NCBI GenBank assembly: GCA_002347405.1
Contig: DDXB01000041.1
Coordinates: 1-64,000, forward strand
DNA: 64,000 nt
DNA from: Rhodocyclaceae bacterium UBA2271
Lineage (GTDB): Bacteria; Pseudomonadota; Gammaproteobacteria; Burkholderiales; Rhodocyclaceae
Reading direction: 5' to 3'
Shown: positions 51,728 to 60,279 of the stretch, piece by piece
How positions within the stretch are numbered: the stretch's first letter is position 1
Layout: each line of letters starts with the position of its first letter
Translations under genes and position numbers: made by a program
The notes under the pieces: generated by a model
Seen by the model: the letters and a program-made list of their open reading frames with translations, nothing else
Databases searched by the model: none
Told to the model about the DNA's origin: nothing

Positions 51728-52036
51728 ATGGTCCTGCTCGAGTTTTCCATGTCGCCCATGAGCCAGGGGGAAAGCGTCAGCCCCTATGTGGCCCGCTCGC
51801 TCGACATCATCGACAAGAGCGGCCTGCCCTACCAATTGACGCCGATGGGCACCATCATCGAAGGCGAATGGGCCGAGGTGATGGCCGTCGTCACTGCCTG
51901 CTTCGAGGCGATGCGCAGCGATTGCGGCCGCATCGGCGCCAGCATCAAGATCGACTATCGTGCCGGCCCTGCCAGCCGCATGCAGTCGAAGATCGATGCC
52001 GTCGAAAGCAGGCTCGGTCGCAAACTCTCCACCTGA
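51728..52036 (+). CDS. MTH1187/YkoF-type thiamine-binding protein
   Basis: 102 residues matching the UPF0045/thiamine-binding family: MVLLEFSMSPMSQGESVSPY, TPMGTIIEGEW, and IGASIKIDYR. Family members are small ferredoxin-like-fold proteins that bind thiamine or its pyrimidine moiety in the cytoplasm. AAGGA precedes the ATG. It follows trpC by 61 bp and is probably cotranscribed. Confidence 0.87.
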   Translation: MVLLEFSMSPMSQGESVSPYVARSLDIIDKSGLPYQLTPMGTIIEGEWAEVMAVVTACFEAMRSDCGRIGASIKIDYRAGPASRMQSKIDAVESRLGRKLST

Positions 52037-52138
52037 CCAGCAGCGCCGCAATGGCCATGGTCGGCGGCAGCCACATCCCTGTGGCCTAGCTGAAACTTTC
52101 GCATTTGCAATCCGGAACATGCATAGGAGTAATTTCTC

Positions 52139-53581
52139 ATGACCCCGATTCATGTCGATGTCGCCATCATTGGTGCAGGCACCGCTGGTATGGTCGCCTA
52201 CCGCGCCGCGCGATCCCATACTGATTCAGTGTTGCTGATTGAAGGCAACGTCTATGGCACCACGTGTGCCCGCGTCGGTTGCATGCCGAGCAAATTGCTG
52301 ATTGCCGCAGCAGAAGCCGCGCATCAGGCGCGCCATGCCGATCCATTCGGCGTGCATGTTAAAGATGTAGTCGTTGACGGCGCAGCGGTGATGGCAAGGG
52401 TGCAAAGCGAACGGGACCGCTTTGTCAGCTTCGTGCTGAAGTCGGTTGATTCCCTTCCGCAAGTCGGCCGTCTGATGGCAAAGGTCAGTTTTCAGGATGC
52501 CAATACCCTGCTGACTGAGCAGGGCCAGTCGATTCACGCCCGGCGCATCGTGGTCGCCACCGGCAGCATTCCGGTTCTGCCGCCGTTGTTGCAAGGATTA
52601 AAAACGCATTTGCTGACCAACGAAAACATATTCGATTTGCCAACCTTGCCGAAGAGCCTGGTGGTATTTGGCCCGGGTGTGCTTGGGCTGGAACTGGGCC
52701 AGGCGATGAGTCGCCTGGGCGTGAAGGTCAAAATGTTCGGCGTCGGCGGAAGTGTTGCCGGCATTCATGATCCTGAGATTCGCGATTACGCCCATCAGAC
52801 ATTCAATGAAGAGTTCTACCTGGATGCGTCGGCGCAGGTGAAATCAGTCACTGAAACCGCCGCCGGGGTCGAGGTGAATTACCTGCATCGGGACGGCGCC
52901 TGGCAAACCGAGCGCTTCGATTATGTGCTGGCGGCGACCGGTCGTGCGCCGAATATCGCCGGATTGGGATTGAAGAACTCTGGACTGCAGCTGAATGAAC
53001 GTGGCGTGCCGCTGTTTGACCGCCTCACCCTGCAGTGCGGTAACAGCCCGATCTTTATCGCCGGCGACGCCAGCAACGAGATTCCCCTCTTGCACGAAGC
53101 TGCCGATCAGGGGCGCATTGCCGGCGCGAATGCCGGTCGTTATCCCGACGTGCAAGCGGGCTTGCGCCGCACGCCGCTGGCCGTGGTGTTCAGCGACCCG
53201 CAAGTGGCAACGGTCGGATTCAATCTGGACCAGTTGAACCAACACTTCAAGGATCGCTTCGCTACGGGACGGGTGTCCTTCGAGGACCAGGGGCGCAGTC
53301 GTGTCATGCTGCGTAACAAAGGAATTCTGAAAGTCTATGCCGAGCAGGGCAGCGGCTTGTTTCTGGGCGCGGAAATGTTCGGCCCGGCCGCCGAGCATAT
53401 CGGGCATCTGCTGGCTTGGGCGGCGCAAAACTGCATGACAGTGTCCAGAATGCTGGAAATGCCCTTCTATCATCCGGTCATCGAGGAGGGCTTGCGCACC
53501 GCCCTCCGCGACCTGAACCATTCCCTGCACATCGACTCTGAAGTGATAGAGCAGTGCATGGATTGCGGGCCAGGCGCCTGA
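52139..53581 (+). CDS. Dihydrolipoamide dehydrogenase-like pyridine nucleotide-disulfide oxidoreductase
   Basis: 480 residues: FAD site VAIIGAGTAGM, redox-active disulfide C43/C48 (TTCARVGCMPSK), second NAD site FGPGVLGLELG, FAD motif IFIAGDASN and a C-terminal dimerisation His/Glu region (FYHPVIEEGLRTALRDL). The closest family by layout is lipoamide dehydrogenase, but it stands alone, without E1/E2 genes, and carries CMDC near the C-terminus. Substrate could be a low-molecular-weight disulfide or a mercuric-type compound. AGGAG precedes the start. Confidence 0.85.
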   Translation: MTPIHVDVAIIGAGTAGMVAYRAARSHTDSVLLIEGNVYGTTCARVGCMPSKLLIAAAEAAHQARHADPFGVHVKDVVVDGAAVMARVQSERDRFVSFVLKSVDSLPQVGRLMAKVSFQDANTLLTEQGQSIHARRIVVATGSIPVLPPLLQGLKTHLLTNENIFDLPTLPKSLVVFGPGVLGLELGQAMSRLGVKVKMFGVGGSVAGIHDPEIRDYAHQTFNEEFYLDASAQVKSVTETAAGVEVNYLHRDGAWQTERFDYVLAATGRAPNIAGLGLKNSGLQLNERGVPLFDRLTLQCGNSPIFIAGDASNEIPLLHEAADQGRIAGANAGRYPDVQAGLRRTPLAVVFSDPQVATVGFNLDQLNQHFKDRFATGRVSFEDQGRSRVMLRNKGILKVYAEQGSGLFLGAEMFGPAAEHIGHLLAWAAQNCMTVSRMLEMPFYHPVIEEGLRTALRDLNHSLHIDSEVIEQCMDCGPGA

Positions 53582-53771
53582 ATCTGCCAAACGCGAAACA
53601 ACAGACTTGATTTGCGGCTTTGGGGAAGGTGCGCCTTCGAACAGACGGCTTCTGGCAATCAGGCAAAGATGAAAAAATAAGCAGAACCTTTGTCGTCCGC
53701 AGGTGGGTGTTGGAACATTTCCGCCGCGATGGCACAGGCCCGATGGACCTCTTTCAAAAAGGATAGCAGCC

Positions 53772-54065
53772 ATGTTGATTACCTTGAAGTCCCCCGCGAG
53801 CGGCGATGTGATCATGCTTGAAGCCAGCGGCAAACAGATACTGGAACTGTTGGGCAAGGATTCTTCCGCGACCAAGGGCATCATTACTGTTGAACAGTTA
53901 CCTGCCGCAATCGCCGCCTTGAAGCATGCCGTCGAGGCTGACAGGGACACAGCCACCGCGGGCAATGCGGAGCAGAGCATTCGCTTGTTCCAGCGGGCGC
54001 CGCCGATTCTCGAATTGCTGGAACGATCATTGCAGGACAAGACGCCCGTCACATGGGGCGTGTGA
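53772..54065 (+). CDS. DUF1840 family protein
   Basis: 97 residues: MLITLKSPASGDVIMLEASG, a central KGIITVEQLPAAIAALKHAV and a C-terminal RAPPILELLERSLQDKTPVTWGV, all matching the betaproteobacterial DUF1840 family. Function unknown. Start chosen at the ATG with AGGATAGCAGCC upstream; a longer frame is not family-like. It precedes the ribosome-associated gene. Confidence 0.88.
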   Translation: MLITLKSPASGDVIMLEASGKQILELLGKDSSATKGIITVEQLPAAIAALKHAVEADRDTATAGNAEQSIRLFQRAPPILELLERSLQDKTPVTWGV

Positions 54066-54133
54066 GCGCTCTTGACCCAAGCCCGCTGGACCAGCACATA
54101 TTTCACCAAGCAACGAGAGAACAGGAGAGCACC

Positions 54134-54496
54134 ATGCAGGTCCAAATCAATACCGACCGTAACATCGAAGGTCACGAGGCGCTGGCGACTCACGTCAGAG
54201 GTCTAGTAGAGCACGCCCTGAGCCGCATCAGCGCTCATGTCACGCGGGTTGAATGCCATCTGACTGACGAGAATGGCCACAAGAGCGGCGCGAACGACAA
54301 GCGCTGTGTGATGGAAGCCCGTCTCCAGGGTCATCAGCCCATAGCTGTCACTCACCACGCAGCGACCGTGCACCAAGCCGTCGATGGCGCCGCACAAAAA
54401 TTGACCCGGCTGGTCGAGAGCACGATCGAGCGACGCCGCGATCACAACAATCAAGCGCCTCGCCCCGCCCAGGACTCGCAAATTCGGGAGGACTGA
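54134..54496 (+). CDS. HPF/RaiA-type ribosome-associated protein
   Basis: 120 residues with the beta-alpha-beta fold of ribosome hibernation factors: N-terminal MQVQINTDRNIEG, helix with LVEHALSRISAHVTRVECHL and a DENGHKSGANDKRCVMEARL strand, ending in a C-terminal charged tail. Likely binds the ribosome in stress. AGGAG precedes the ATG. Its position next to katG suggests a stress role. Probably diverged, since the length and tail differ from short HPF. Confidence 0.82.
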   Translation: MQVQINTDRNIEGHEALATHVRGLVEHALSRISAHVTRVECHLTDENGHKSGANDKRCVMEARLQGHQPIAVTHHAATVHQAVDGAAQKLTRLVESTIERRRDHNNQAPRPAQDSQIRED

Positions 54497-54686
54497 CGAG
54501 CGGCACTCGGCAGGGCAGTTCTTCGAACGTCCCGAGCCGGCGGGACGCCTGGCCGAGATCAAGGCACGTGCCTTCATGGCGTATGGCGGACGCCGGGAAC
54601 GGCGCCTATACTGCATGACATGCAAATCGAATTGCCAGGGAAGCGCTCAGGTCTGTCACGCCGACGAAGACCAGCTTCCCGCCTGT

Positions 54687-54720
54687 TGATCCTGCTGAAT
54701 TCCGGCCTGCGCCGGCATGA
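54687..54720. repeat. Short palindromic repeat upstream of katG
   Basis: CTGAATTCCGGCCTGCGCCGG followed by CATGACGG, a form of the CCGG...CCGG-type short repeats common between proteobacterial genes. The rest of 54497-54846 has no firm gene; no OxyR or Fur site could be assigned. Confidence 0.45.
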
Positions 54721-54846
54721 CGGCATCCCCTTAGGGAATGCCTATCGACATGATTGACATACCCAACTGGACGGATGGGTACCGGAAGGTCGAAGATGGT
54801 CATGCGACAACAACTCGTGTTGTTAGTTAATCAAGGAGGTAACACC

Positions 54847-57018
54847 ATGTCTGAAAACAAATGTCCGTTTGTACACAAAGCCGGTAGCGGGACCTCGAAC
54901 CAAGATTGGTGGCCGAACCAGCTGCGCCTGGAAATCCTGCACCAGAACACCCCCGCATCCAGCCCGATGGGCGAAGACTTCAACTACGCCGAGGAATTCA
55001 AGACTCTCGACCTCAAGGCCGTCAAGAAGGACCTGACCGCCCTGATGACCGACTCGCAAGAGTGGTGGCCCGCGGATTACGGCCACTATGGGCCCTTCTT
55101 CATCCGCATGGCCTGGCACAGCGCCGGCACCTACCGCACCGGTGACGGCCGCGGCGGCGCGGGCCATGGCAACCAGCGTTTCGCCCCGCTCAACAGCTGG
55201 CCCGACAACGTCAACCTCGACAAGGCGCGCCGGCTGCTGTGGCCGATCAAGCAAAAATACGGCAAGAAAATCTCCTGGGCCGACCTGATCATTCTTGCCG
55301 GCAACGTCGCCATGGAATCGATGGGCTTCAAGACCTTCGGCTTTGCCGGCGGGCGCGAGGATATCTGGGCGCCGGAGATCGACGTCTACTGGGGCAATGA
55401 AGAAAAGTGGCTGGACGACAAGTCCCGCTATACCGGCGAACGCAACCTCGAAAATCCGCTCGCCGCCGTGCAGATGGGCCTGATCTATGTCAATCCGGAA
55501 GGCCCGGGCGGCAACCCCGATCCCCTCGGGTCCGGTCGCGACGTGCGCGAGACCTTCGCGCGCATGGCGATGAACGACGAAGAAACCGTGGCGCTCACCT
55601 GCGGCGGCCACACCTTCGGCAAATGCCACGGCGCCGGTCCGGCCACGCACGTGGGGCCGGAACCCGAAGCCGCACCCATCGAGCAGATGGGCCTGGGCTG
55701 GAAGAACAGCTTCAAGAGCGGCATCGGCGGCGACCAGATCGGCAGCGGGCTGGAAGGCTCGTGGACGCCAACCCCGATCAAGTGGGACATGAGCTATCTC
55801 GACATGCTGTTCGGCAACGAATGGGAACTGACCAAGAGCCCGGCGGGCGCCCAGCAGTGGACGCCGAAACAGGCGACCGACAGCAACATGGCGCCGGACG
55901 CGCATGATGCGTCAAAGAAAGTGCCGATCATCATGACCACCGCCGACATGGCGATGCGCATGGATCCGATCTATGAGCCGATCGCCCGGCGCTTCCACAA
56001 GAATCCGCAGGAATTCGCCGACGCCTTCGCCCGCGCCTGGTTCAAGCTGACCCACCGCGACATGGGACCCCGTGCGCGCTACCTCGGCGCCGAAGTACCT
56101 GCGGAGGCGCTGCTCTGGCAAGACCCCATCCCCGCCATCGATCACAAGTTGATCGACGAGAAGGACATTGCCGCCCTCAAGGCCAAAGTACTGGCGTCCG
56201 GGCTGAGTGTTTCCGAGTTGGTCTCGACCGCCTGGGCCTCGGCATCAACGTTCCGCAGCAGCGACAAGCGTGGCGGCGCCAATGGCGCGCGCATCCGCCT
56301 TGCGCCGCAAAAGGATTGGGCAGCCAACCAGCCGCAGCAACTGGCAAGCGTGCTGGGCAAGCTCGAAGGCATCCAGCGTGAGTTCAACGCGGGCGGCAAG
56401 AAGGTCTCGATGGCCGACCTGATCGTGCTGGCCGGCTGCGCCGGTGTCGAAGCAGCGGCCAAGAAAGCGGGCCAGGCAGTGACGGTACCATTCACGCCCG
56501 GCCGCATGGACGCCACGCAGGAACAGACTGATACGGAATCCTTCGGCGTGCTCGAACCGATCGCCGATGGCTTCCGCAACTTCCAGAAGGCCAAATACTC
56601 TGTCTCGGCCGAGGAGTTGCTGCTTGACAAGGCGCAGTTGCTGACGCTCAGCGCACCCGAGATGACCGTGCTGGTCGGCGGCATGCGCGCGCTGAACGCG
56701 AATGTCGGCCAATCCAAGCACGGCGTCTTCACCAAGCAGCCGGGGGCGCTCACCAACGACTTTTTCATCAACCTGCTCGACATGGGCACGACCTGGAAGC
56801 CCGTTTCCGACGCCGGGGACGAGTTCGAAGGGCGTGACCGCAAGACCGGCGCAGTCAAATGGACCGGCACCCGCGTCGATCTGGTCTTCGGTTCGAACTC
56901 CCAACTCCGGGCCATCGCGGAAGCCTATGCGTGCGGCGACGCGCAGCAGAAGTTCGTGCAAGACTTCGTGGCAGCCTGGAACAAGGTGATGAACCTGGAT
57001 CGTTTCGACCTGGCGTAA
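54847..57018 (+). CDS. katG: Catalase-peroxidase
   Basis: 723 residues in the typical KatG two-domain layout. The distal heme pocket is present (FIRMAWHSAGTYR: R87, W90, H91), as are the proximal TCGGHTFGKCHG and the C-terminal inactive repeat. It decomposes hydrogen peroxide in the cytoplasm. The start MSENKCPFVH at 54847 is set by AAGGAGGT seven bases before; the extension to 54754 lacks a site. No partner regulator is adjacent. Confidence 0.97.
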   Translation: MSENKCPFVHKAGSGTSNQDWWPNQLRLEILHQNTPASSPMGEDFNYAEEFKTLDLKAVKKDLTALMTDSQEWWPADYGHYGPFFIRMAWHSAGTYRTGDGRGGAGHGNQRFAPLNSWPDNVNLDKARRLLWPIKQKYGKKISWADLIILAGNVAMESMGFKTFGFAGGREDIWAPEIDVYWGNEEKWLDDKSRYTGERNLENPLAAVQMGLIYVNPEGPGGNPDPLGSGRDVRETFARMAMNDEETVALTCGGHTFGKCHGAGPATHVGPEPEAAPIEQMGLGWKNSFKSGIGGDQIGSGLEGSWTPTPIKWDMSYLDMLFGNEWELTKSPAGAQQWTPKQATDSNMAPDAHDASKKVPIIMTTADMAMRMDPIYEPIARRFHKNPQEFADAFARAWFKLTHRDMGPRARYLGAEVPAEALLWQDPIPAIDHKLIDEKDIAALKAKVLASGLSVSELVSTAWASASTFRSSDKRGGANGARIRLAPQKDWAANQPQQLASVLGKLEGIQREFNAGGKKVSMADLIVLAGCAGVEAAAKKAGQAVTVPFTPGRMDATQEQTDTESFGVLEPIADGFRNFQKAKYSVSAEELLLDKAQLLTLSAPEMTVLVGGMRALNANVGQSKHGVFTKQPGALTNDFFINLLDMGTTWKPVSDAGDEFEGRDRKTGAVKWTGTRVDLVFGSNSQLRAIAEAYACGDAQQKFVQDFVAAWNKVMNLDRFDLA

Positions 57019-57034
57019 TCCTCGCAGACGGGAC

Positions 57035-57250
57035 TTAACCGTCCCACATCGCGCAGCCTCGACCTGACATCGGCTTATCCTGAATCAGGTTGGGGTTGCG
57101 CGTTTTTTTGTCTGCAGCGGCCGAGGCTGGCGCCATGCCCACCACATACGATTGCTGGAGCAAAGTCGGCGTGACCCAAGGGAATCCCCTTTTCGGGACT
57201 GGCGAGACGGTGTGGGTCTGGTAGGGCTGATCTTTGAGCTTCAGCTTCAT
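57035..57250 (-). pseudogene. Possible N-terminal remnant of a type III restriction subunit joined to repeat DNA
   Basis: On the minus strand the ATG at 57250 opens MKLKLKDQPYQTHTV, which looks like the beginning of type III restriction (Res) proteins. After 15 residues the frame enters a family-1 variant repeat (57181-57211: SPVPKRGFPWV) and then an unrelated tail with no helicase motifs. The ATG overlaps the stop of the HEPN-like fragment (ATGA), as in an intact operon. The resemblance is short and comes from memory of the family. Confidence 0.4.
57181..57211 (-). repeat. Family 1 variant repeat
   Basis: GGAATCCCCTTTTCGGGACT followed by GGCGAGACGG. The same variant occurs inside the GT39 gene at 29415-29443 (CCCCTTTTCGGGACTGGCGG). 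Confidence 0.65.
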
Positions 57251-57433
57251 GCCTGGCCCTTATTTACGAAATCATGCATCGCCTGCTCCACCAGCATCAG
57301 CATCAGCAAAACATCGACGGCGGCGATCAAGTCAGCCAACAAACAAAGCCTCGTCGACATCCATATAGCCTTCATATTCCGTCAGATTGCGGCGTTCATG
57401 GCAGAGCGCGAACAGCGTTTTGCCGGTGTTCAT
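57247..57433 (-). pseudogene. Frameshifted small HEPN-like protein remnant
   Basis: The minus strand from 57433 reads MNTGKTLFALCHERRNLTEY then EGYMDVDEALFVG and stops at 57332. The +1 frame continues LIAAVDVLLMLMLVEQAMHD to a TGA at 57247-57249. The two parts together look like one small helical protein of the HEPN type often found between restriction-modification genes, broken by a frameshift. More minus-strand debris extends to about 57600 without a recognised family. Confidence 0.45.
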
Positions 57434-57790
57434 CGGCGGCTCCGGGTGCGTTATCCCCGGAATTCGCCCGGAACCCCATTTTGCCGTTCAAATCGACACC
57501 ACCCTTCATCGCTCTGAAATCCGCATCAGTCATGGCTTTCAGCGATCTTCCCCTTCACTTAACCGGACAGCAGTGAAAATATCTTGGTACTTCATGTACC
57601 CGTCTTCAAGACCGCTGGTGGCTGATAACCCCAATGGCATTTGTCGCCGAGACCTGCCGGCCCGTAGCAAGCGACTTCGCGCGTGACCGCGAGGTTACCG
57701 CGACAAGGCGCTGACGGGGTTGCCAGCACTGCCTGGTGCCTGCGTGGCCTGCCACGCATCCTGCCGCATTCGCTGAACCCTCCCCAGAGT

Positions 57791-57813
57791 GCCGTCCTGC
57801 CAGCGCCGACTTT
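57791..57813 (+). repeat. Dispersed repeat family 1, short form
   Basis: GCCGTCCTGCCAGCGCCGAC plus TTT, just after the DUF2189 stop (57847 on the minus strand). Confidence 0.8.
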
Positions 57814-57846
57814 GTCGCCGGAGCAGCCGGCAGGTGGAAAGCTGGC

Positions 57847-58605
57847 TTATTTCCCGACCAGCGAGCGATAGGCGTGCCAACTGGCATGGCCCAACAGCGG
57901 GCCGACCACGATGATGCCGATGAAGCCCATCAGCAGGGCAGCAGCGCTCGCCCAGGCGATGATCGCGGCCCAGACCGCCATCGGGCCAAGGTTTGCCGCG
58001 ACTACCCGCACACTGGTCAGCGCGGCGCTGATGGCATCGGTGTTACGGTCGAGCATCATGGGTACGGTGGTCACGCTGATCAGGAATACCAGGGTGGCGA
58101 AGCAAAATCCGATGCCCAGCCAGATACCGAGAAAAACGAAGTTATCCGGCGCAACAATCTGTCGCAACAGGTCGGCCAGCGTAGACTGGTTGCCGGCATA
58201 GAACACGGCGAAGGAGAGCAAAGAGGCACGCGCCCAGACGAGGAAAATGACGCTCAGCACCAGTAAAAACAGCAGCAAGTTGTACAAGTTCCTGCGCCAT
58301 GCCGTCAAGGTCGGGACAAGGCGTTGAGGCAAGCCCGCTTCGCGGCGCTGGCTCAGTGAGTAGAGGCCGATGGCAAGGGCAGGACTCAGCAGCATGAAAC
58401 CTGCACTGGCAGCGGCAATGTGCTGCGGTTGATAGCGCAGCACGTAGGCAAGCAGATAGCCGATCACGGCAAAGCACAGACCGTAGAAAAGGCTCGGCAA
58501 TGGTGCGGCGCGCAGATCATCGAGGCCGGCGCGCAACCAGGCAAAAGGGGTATGCAGTTCGACCTGGCGGATCTCGATCGGTTGGCGCAGCAGGGTCGTG
58601 TCCAT
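57847..58605 (-). CDS. DUF2189 family membrane protein
   Basis: 252 residues with six hydrophobic segments; start MDTTLLRQPIEIRQVELHTP, then FAWLRAGLDDLRAAPLPSLFYG and a C-terminal GFIGIIVVGPLLGHASWHAYRS, the pattern of the DUF2189 family. Function unknown. GGAGG is present just before the start. It lies downstream of the repeat-bearing gap after the amidase gene. Confidence 0.88.
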   Translation of the reverse strand: MDTTLLRQPIEIRQVELHTPFAWLRAGLDDLRAAPLPSLFYGLCFAVIGYLLAYVLRYQPQHIAAASAGFMLLSPALAIGLYSLSQRREAGLPQRLVPTLTAWRRNLYNLLLFLLVLSVIFLVWARASLLSFAVFYAGNQSTLADLLRQIVAPDNFVFLGIWLGIGFCFATLVFLISVTTVPMMLDRNTDAISAALTSVRVVAANLGPMAVWAAIIAWASAAALLMGFIGIIVVGPLLGHASWHAYRSLVGK

Positions 58606-58673
58606 TGATTACCCTCCTTATTCAGTCGGATATCGTACCAGATATGGAGTGGCAGCAAGGATTTCAAGCAGTC

Positions 58674-58763
58674 GCCATGCCCCATGCGGGGCATTTCATA
58701 CCCGCTGCGGGGCACTTTGTCCCGGCGGCCCCGTCCAGCGCCGTCCCGCCAGCGCCGACTTTT
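58674..58763 (+). repeat. Compound family 1 repeat (tandem long and short forms)
   Basis: GCCATGCCCCATGCGGGGC, then ATTTCATACCCGCTGCGGGG, CACTTTGTCCCGGCGGCC and a complete GCCGTCCCGCCAGCGCCGAC core (58740-58759) with TTTT. Parts are repeated within the element, suggesting two overlapping insertions or internal duplication. Confidence 0.8.
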
Positions 58764-58788
58764 CCTGCACCGCGCCGGTGCAGGAAAA
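58760..58788 (-). terminator. Intrinsic terminator after the formamidase-like gene
   Basis: TTTTCCTGCACCG (58760-58772) and CGGTGCAGGAAAA (58776-58788) form a 13-bp stem with loop CGC, with T-rich tails on the minus strand. It is four bases past the stop at 58793 and abuts a family-1 repeat. Confidence 0.85.
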
Positions 58789-58792
58789 ATAA

Positions 58793-60121
58793 CTAAAGCG
58801 CGTACTGCTCGCGCACCAAGTCGGCGATGCCCATGCGTTCGAGCACTGGCAGCGGGCAGAGGAAGGTAACGCGCACCACGCCGGGCAGGCGCGCGATTTC
58901 GATCGATCCCGTCAGCGTCGCACGGTTCGATACCTCGTCGTAGGAAAGACCGGTGGCCCTGGCGGCGCGGTTCAGCCCATTGCTCGTGGCGTCATTGAGG
59001 TTCGGCCCGCTGCCGATGAAGGTCAGCGGCGCATTGTCCTCCAGCACCGAGGCGCCGTAGCGGGCGAGCAGCTCGCGCGCCTTGGCCTTGAGTTCAGGCG
59101 TGAGCGGTCGTGCCAGCGGCGGCAAGTCGTCGAGCCTTTGCAGCAGGATCGGGCCGTCGATGGATAGCCCCTTGAGCAGTTCGACCTGCAATTCGACTTC
59201 GCCGGAAACGTCGGTCGTGTGGCCGGCGATCTCGCCGTTGCCCTGCTGTGCGTGCACGTCGCCGATATAGACACCACCGCCAGGCACCTTGACCGGGCAG
59301 ATCAGGATCGCGCCGGGCCGCACGGTGTTGACGTCCATGTGACCGTCGGTCTTGTGGCGGTCGAGCTCTGCCTGGGTGAGTCCGTATTCGTGCGGCGCGC
59401 CGACGAGGAAAGCGCCGAAGTCGCCGGCGTTGTGCGAATCGGGCATGTCGCATGAGGGCGTCGTGCCAAGGTTGCCGACGAAAGGCGCCAGCGGCGCCAC
59501 CAGGCCCGGCAGGTCGGCCACCGCATAGCTCAGAATCGAGTGCTGCCCGGAAGCCGGCGGCAGCTTCGCGTACTTGCGCGCGTCGCCGGCGATCAACTCG
59601 GCGACGGCATGCGGCACCGTCACCCCGACCTGGGTCTTGGCGTCGAAAACGATGGTGTAGCCGTGGCTCATGCGGAAGGGGCTGCACTCGGCGCCGCATT
59701 TGTCGCAATGCACCGCCTGCTGGCCGATGCCGACGAGATGGGTCGCGGGGGATGGAGCGCCGCAGCCGGGACAGACGCGCGCGACGAAGGGGTCGCCGAC
59801 AAAGCGGCCATCGAGGCTCTGCATGACGCCCGAAGCGGTGGCAAGCGAGGTGACTTCGACGCGGCGGATGCGCAAGACCAGCACGTCCCCGACTTCGGCC
59901 CCCTCAATGGCGACCGGCCGCGTAACCTCGTGGCCGCCCTTGAAGCTGGGCGTGATCATCGGTCCCCAGCAGCCCGGGGCGGTGCTGGCAATCAGTGTGC
60001 CGCCGCTTTTCAATGGGCCGAGCATCGGCAGGCTCGGGCCGACAATACCTCCGGTAAAACTCTCGACGCGCAGGGTGGATTGAGCGGTGGCCGGTTGTTG
60101 CAGCAGGGTTTCAGTTGTCAT
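58793..60121 (-). CDS. Acetamidase/formamidase family protein
   Basis: 442 residues of the FmdA/AmdA family: N-terminal FTGGIVGPSLPMLGPL, GHEVTRPVAIEGAEVGDVL, two Cys pairs (CPGCG, CDKCG) probably for a metal, and central ASGQHSILSYAVADLPGLV and GGGVYIGDVHAQQGNGEI. Family enzymes hydrolyse formamide or acetamide to ammonia and the acid. It is longer than short formamidases and its substrate is unknown. AAGGAGG precedes the ATG at 60121; an upstream extension has none. Confidence 0.88.
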   Translation of the reverse strand: MTTETLLQQPATAQSTLRVESFTGGIVGPSLPMLGPLKSGGTLIASTAPGCWGPMITPSFKGGHEVTRPVAIEGAEVGDVLVLRIRRVEVTSLATASGVMQSLDGRFVGDPFVARVCPGCGAPSPATHLVGIGQQAVHCDKCGAECSPFRMSHGYTIVFDAKTQVGVTVPHAVAELIAGDARKYAKLPPASGQHSILSYAVADLPGLVAPLAPFVGNLGTTPSCDMPDSHNAGDFGAFLVGAPHEYGLTQAELDRHKTDGHMDVNTVRPGAILICPVKVPGGGVYIGDVHAQQGNGEIAGHTTDVSGEVELQVELLKGLSIDGPILLQRLDDLPPLARPLTPELKAKARELLARYGASVLEDNAPLTFIGSGPNLNDATSNGLNRAARATGLSYDEVSNRATLTGSIEIARLPGVVRVTFLCPLPVLERMGIADLVREQYAL

Positions 60122-60224
60122 GGCATTCCTCCTTGAGGAAAAGAACCCAACAGCGGACAATAAACTCCTGCACAAAGCGTAGTCGCCGCTTGCCGCGAGC
60201 GCAAACAAATTACGCCCCGGAAGC

Positions 60225-60260
60225 AACAAGGGCCGCCTGGCAAGCCAGGCGGCCCTTGTT
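60225..60260 (-). terminator. Intrinsic terminator after fba
   Basis: AACAAGGGCCGCCTGG and CCAGGCGGCCCTTGTT form a perfect 16-bp stem with a CAAG loop, 19 bp past the fba stop on the minus strand. It marks the end of the pgk-pyk-fba transcript. Confidence 0.92.
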
Positions 60261-60279
60261 GATCTGGAAAAAGCGTTGC

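Noticed and set aside
54574..54690. 37-codon Cys-rich frame upstream of katG (CMTC, later Cys residues)
   Set aside because: No ribosome binding site, only five Cys in a random-looking peptide, and it overlaps repeat-like DNA.
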